The position numbers and the translations under genes were made by a program. 33,641 nucleotides of DNA from the NCBI GenBank assembly GCA_013141375.1, contig JABFRC010000051.1, positions 1 through 33,641 of the forward strand, read 5' to 3'. Under the pieces are notes generated by a model. That model was not told where the DNA came from, made no database searches, and worked only from the letters and a program-made list of their open reading frames with translations. This DNA is from Methylococcaceae bacterium (GTDB lineage Bacteria; Pseudomonadota; Gammaproteobacteria; Methylococcales; Methylomonadaceae). Below, in pieces: positions 29,653-33,641 of this stretch; positions within the stretch are counted from its first letter, which is position 1, and each line of letters opens with the position of its first letter.

Positions 29653-32600
29653 CTAAATTTCCTCTGACATGTCTGCAATAGTCGTCTGACCATAAAGCTT
29701 AAACAAAATGGGCAGCAGGAATAAGGTTAAGAATGTGGACGATACCAAGCCGCCAATTACCACGATTGCCAATGGCCGCTGAATTTCAGAGCCCGGGCCG
29801 GTTGCGAACAATAGAGGAATTAAGCCAAAAGCTGCGATGCTCGCGGTCATTAATACCGGGCGTAAGCGGCGTATTGAGCCGATGATGACTACCCTGGTTA
29901 TATCCATGCCGGTGGCAAGTAACTGATTAAAGTAACTGACCATCACTACGCCGTTGAGCACTGCAATACCCAGCAAAGCAATAAACCCTACTGATGCCGG
30001 CACCGATAAATATTCGCCGGAGAGCCATAGCGCAAACACACCGCCGACCATTGCCAGTGGGATGTTGGAAAGCACCAGAGTGGCTTGACGTACTGAACCA
30101 AAAGTTGAAAACAGCAGTAAAAATATCAAACCTAATGACACAGGTACTACCACAGACAAAGTAGCGGCAGCGCGTTGTTGGTTTTCAAACTGCCCGCCGA
30201 ATTCCACAGTGTAACCAATCGGTAGCGTGACTTTTTCTGCCACGGCCTTACGGGCCTCATCAACAAAGCCAACCAAATCACGATCCTGGACATTGCTGCG
30301 AACGACTACAAAGCGCTGGCCGCGTTCTCTGCCGATGGATACCACACCTTCGACCTTCTCCAATTTTGCAACAGCGGTGACTGGTACATGTCCGCCTGTA
30401 GGTAGGGTAATTTGCAGATTGTCAAAATTGGCAGTGTTACTGTTACCGCGAACAATCAGTGGAGTCCGTTTAATGCCTTCCTGCACAATACCTAGATTCA
30501 ATCCCTCAATTTGGGTGCGTAAGATTGTTTCGATACTGTCGCTGTTAAGCCCTAAACGCCCGGCCGCCAATTTGTCGATGGTTAATTGCAAAAACTGCAT
30601 ACCATCATTTTGTTTGGCGAAGACATCGCTTGAACCTTCGATATGCTTCAATATTTCGGCAATTTCATTGGCTTTTTCATTGAGCACCGCCAAGTCTGAG
30701 CCAAAAAGTTTAACGGCAACGTCGCCGCGAGTACCGGTAAGCATTTCTGATACGCGCATTTCAATGGGTTGAGTAAAGCCGAAAGCGATGCCCGGCGTTT
30801 GGGCCATGACTTTACGGATTTCTTCAATCAGTGCGTCTTTACTATCCATACGCCATTGATCTTTGGGTTTTAGAACCAGAAAAGTGTCTGTTTCATTTAA
30901 CCCCATCGGATCTAAGCCCAGTTCATCGGAACCGACTCTTGCCACGATTGATGCAATTTCAGGGATATTTTTCAGCAGATTCTTTTGGACCTGACCATCC
31001 AGTGCGACTGATTGCTCCAACGTGATTGAGGGCAATTTTTCCAATTGCAGGATGATGTCGCCTTCATCCATGGTCGGCATGAAGGTACTGCCTATCTGGG
31101 TGAAGATAAGAATGGTAATTACCAACAACGAACCTGCGCCCACAAAGACTTTCTTGGCGTTGTCCATACACCAGACTAAAGCGGGTTGATACAGTTTTTG
31201 TAAGTGTCGAGGTAACCAGGGTTCTTCATGAGAGACATTTTTAAGAAGATAAGAAGCCAGTACCGGAATGATGCTGAGTGACATGACTAGCGAACCGCTT
31301 AAGGCAAATACGATGGTTAATGCGACCGGAGTAAATAATTTTCCCTCCAGGCCTTGTAAGGTCAACAACGGCAAAAACACGATAATGATGATTAATATGC
31401 CGGAAGTCACCGGTGCTGCTACTTCGCGGGTGGCGCGGTAAATCACATGTAATCGAGGAAGCCGTTTGGCTTTTTCTGTATGAGCCAGATGTGTGATCAA
31501 ATTTTCTACGACGACGACCGCCGCATCCACCAACATGCCGATGGCGATGGCTAGTCCTCCTAAGCTCATCAGGTTGGCCGACATGCCCATCGCATTCATT
31601 AAAATAAATGTGAATAACGCAGCCAGCGGTAAAGCCAGTGCAACGGTCAGTGCGGCTCGAAGATCACCCAAGAATAGAATGAGTAACACGATAACCAATA
31701 CAATGGCTTCCAATAATGCATGTAATACGGTATCAACGGCTTTATCTACCAGATTGCCCCGGTTATAAAAAACCTTGGCTTCAACGCCTTTAGGAAAGCT
31801 TTTGCTGATTTCAGCGAGCTTTTGTTCAATGCCTACTATAGTTTGCCTGGCATTAGCGCCACGTAAACTGAGCACTAATCCGGTCACGGCTTCGCCTATA
31901 CCATCTTTGCTTACGGCGCCGTAACGGGTTAGGGCACCGATATTCACATCGGCAATATCACCGACTGTGATGGGGATGCCGCTGCTATTATCGACTACGA
32001 TGGTTTTAACATCCGCCAGTGTTTTAATACGGCCTTCTGCACGAACGATCAGCGCTTCTTCGCCGTCGGTCATACGGCCGGCACCGTCATTACTATTGTT
32101 GGTTTGTAGTGCCTGTACCAGTTGGTCGATGCTGATGCTTCTTGCAGACATACGAGTGTTGTCAGGTACGACGGCAAAACTTCTTACCAGACCGCCCAAA
32201 GAGTTAACATCAGCTACACCAGGCACAGTACGAAGCGCAGGGCGAATCACCCAGTCCAGTAAATCACGACGTTCCATCAGGCTGAGATCGCCGCCTTCGA
32301 CGCTGAACATAAACATCTCGCCCAATGGTGTCGTCATTGGTGCAATACCGCCTTGCACGCCGGCTGGGAGATTGCTCCATATGGTATTGAGGCGTTCAGC
32401 GATCTGTTGTCGTGCCCAAAAAATATCGGTGCCTTCGGTAAAATCAACCGTAATATCTGTCAGTGCGTATTTGGCGATGGAACGCAGCATTGATTGATGA
32501 GGAATGCCTAATAGTTCAACTTCGATAGGTGCAGTAATTCTGGCTTCCACTTCCTCCGGGGTCATGCCGGGTGCTTTAACAATTATTTTTACCTGAGTCG

Positions 32601-32727
32601 GTGAAACCTCAGGAAACGCATCGATAGCAATGTGATTGAAAGCATAATAGCCGCCACCTATCAGCAGAGCTATCGCTAAAAGAATAATTATGCGCTGACT
32701 TAATGCAAAACGAATCAAAGCCGTCAT
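29653..32727 (-). CDS. CusA/CzcA-family heavy-metal efflux RND transporter, inner-membrane pump
   Basis: 1024 aa; KAPGMTPEEVEARITAPIEVELLGIPHQSMLRSIAKYALTDITVDFTEGTDIFWARQQI; TM4-like LGGLAIAIGMLVDAAVVVVENL. Confidence 0.95.
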   Translation of the reverse strand: MTALIRFALSQRIIILLAIALLIGGGYYAFNHIAIDAFPEVSPTQVKIIVKAPGMTPEEVEARITAPIEVELLGIPHQSMLRSIAKYALTDITVDFTEGTDIFWARQQIAERLNTIWSNLPAGVQGGIAPMTTPLGEMFMFSVEGGDLSLMERRDLLDWVIRPALRTVPGVADVNSLGGLVRSFAVVPDNTRMSARSISIDQLVQALQTNNSNDGAGRMTDGEEALIVRAEGRIKTLADVKTIVVDNSSGIPITVGDIADVNIGALTRYGAVSKDGIGEAVTGLVLSLRGANARQTIVGIEQKLAEISKSFPKGVEAKVFYNRGNLVDKAVDTVLHALLEAIVLVIVLLILFLGDLRAALTVALALPLAALFTFILMNAMGMSANLMSLGGLAIAIGMLVDAAVVVVENLITHLAHTEKAKRLPRLHVIYRATREVAAPVTSGILIIIIVFLPLLTLQGLEGKLFTPVALTIVFALSGSLVMSLSIIPVLASYLLKNVSHEEPWLPRHLQKLYQPALVWCMDNAKKVFVGAGSLLVITILIFTQIGSTFMPTMDEGDIILQLEKLPSITLEQSVALDGQVQKNLLKNIPEIASIVARVGSDELGLDPMGLNETDTFLVLKPKDQWRMDSKDALIEEIRKVMAQTPGIAFGFTQPIEMRVSEMLTGTRGDVAVKLFGSDLAVLNEKANEIAEILKHIEGSSDVFAKQNDGMQFLQLTIDKLAAGRLGLNSDSIETILRTQIEGLNLGIVQEGIKRTPLIVRGNSNTANFDNLQITLPTGGHVPVTAVAKLEKVEGVVSIGRERGQRFVVVRSNVQDRDLVGFVDEARKAVAEKVTLPIGYTVEFGGQFENQQRAAATLSVVVPVSLGLIFLLLFSTFGSVRQATLVLSNIPLAMVGGVFALWLSGEYLSVPASVGFIALLGIAVLNGVVMVSYFNQLLATGMDITRVVIIGSIRRLRPVLMTASIAAFGLIPLLFATGPGSEIQRPLAIVVIGGLVSSTFLTLFLLPILFKLYGQTTIADMSEEI

Positions 32728-33641
32728 TACTCTTCGCTCCCCAAGCCAAGCCAGTTGGCTTTAAGAGCCACAGCACCCTGAACAGCAATTTGTTCACCAC
32801 CTGTGAAGTCACCACTAACAACGGATTCGTCACCTTGTTTGCCTAATACTTTGATGGGTTTGACTAAAAAACCACTGGCTGTACGTACAAATACAAATGA
32901 GCTGCCTTCATTTTGAGCAATCGCAACGTTAGGTAATTTATACGCGGTGCTGTTGGTGTTTTGGATGATTTGGATGTTGACTTGTTGACCGACTCTTACA
33001 GTTGCTTGTGGGCCTTTAATAACCGCTCTGGCATGAACCGTTTGGTTTTTGGGATTGACGCTTTGACCCAGCAAGCTGATTTTGGCGCTGACGCTTTCAT
33101 GAGTGTCTTCAATGATGACTTTGTCGCCCACCTTGACGCTATCAATGCGCTCTTGTGGAATATTGAGTTCCAGCCAAAGCTCATCGAGATTAGCGATACG
33201 ATAGATAGGAGACAGCAAATCAATGCGGCTGCCCGCTTCTGCCAAGCGCTCCATGATCACGCCATTAATCGGTGCGTGAATGTTGAGCTGGCCGTTTAAT
33301 CGGCGAGTCTTGGTGAGGTGGTCAATTTCGCCGTTAGTCATGCCGGCGATAGTTAACAGTTGCCGGTGTTCATCGGCCTCAGAGACAAATGCTTGATGTT
33401 GGCTGGCGGTTTCTTGCCAACGCCTCTCGGCAATGGCGCCATCCGCAAACAGTTTTTTGTCACGCTGATAGGCCAGAGAGCTCAACTGCAAGTCACTGAC
33501 GGCTTTAAGATAGAGACGCTGCATTGACAGCAAATCAGGGCTATCCAGTTGGGCCAGAATATCGCCCTTTTTTACGCTATCGCCTATAGCTACATTCATT
33601 TTAGTGATCAAGCCCATTTGCGAAGCAGCAACGGTATATTC
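32727..33641 (-). CDS. Efflux RND periplasmic adaptor subunit (CusB/CzcB-like), 5' end beyond window
   Basis: MNVAIGDSVKKGDILAQLDSPDLL (lipoyl-like hairpin), NIHAPINGVIMERLAEAGSRIDLLSPIYRIANLDELWLELNIPQERI. Frame stays open past the listed Met (EYTVAASQMGL...) to the window edge; its stop overlaps the pump start (TAATG). Confidence 0.92.
   Translation of the reverse strand, partial: EYTVAASQMGLITKMNVAIGDSVKKGDILAQLDSPDLLSMQRLYLKAVSDLQLSSLAYQRDKKLFADGAIAERRWQETASQHQAFVSEADEHRQLLTIAGMTNGEIDHLTKTRRLNGQLNIHAPINGVIMERLAEAGSRIDLLSPIYRIANLDELWLELNIPQERIDSVKVGDKVIIEDTHESVSAKISLLGQSVNPKNQTVHARAVIKGPQATVRVGQQVNIQIIQNTNSTAYKLPNVAIAQNEGSSFVFVRTASGFLVKPIKVLGKQGDESVVSGDFTGGEQIAVQGAVALKANWLGLGSEE

Noticed and set aside
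30227-32497. Plus-strand ORFs 30227..30772 (181 aa) and 31967..32497 (176 aa)
   Set aside because: Antisense shadows of the RND pump; Ser/Pro/Arg-rich composition typical of reverse-frame artefacts.

Overview
This 33.6 kb window looks like a gammaproteobacterial chromosome segment; gene order such as clpS-clpA-infA and nudJ-mnmA-purB supports this. From left to right it contains: (1) a giant secreted ORF, minus strand, 1..6316, open at the left edge and therefore missing from the supplied ORF track. It has at least 2105 codons and combines alpha/alpha-toroid repeats, five carboxypeptidase-regulatory-like modules, an NHL-type beta-propeller and one c-type haem motif (CGGCH). (2) An Hsp70-family protein. 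(3) A GH17+GT2 beta-glucan synthase (NdvB-like). (4) A tightly overlapping minus-strand operon: ECF sigma factor, membrane zinc-finger anti-sigma factor, and a subtilase (S8) fused in one polypeptide to a MauG/CcpA-like di-haem peroxidase domain. (5) Divergent from it, a di-haem oxidoreductase (DUF1111-type) and an alginate-export-like outer-membrane barrel. (6) Housekeeping genes: purB, mnmA, nudJ, clpS, clpA, infA, nudE and a BatD-family gene. (7) A heavy-metal RND efflux operon (adaptor, pump, DUF3240/PII-like). The strongest candidate for an undescribed system is the sigma / anti-sigma / protease-haem operon. The periplasmic tail of its anti-sigma factor looks like a subtilisin-propeptide (I9-like) domain, which suggests protease- and possibly redox-gated sigma-factor control. 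No tRNA, rRNA, CRISPR array or transposase gene was recognised.
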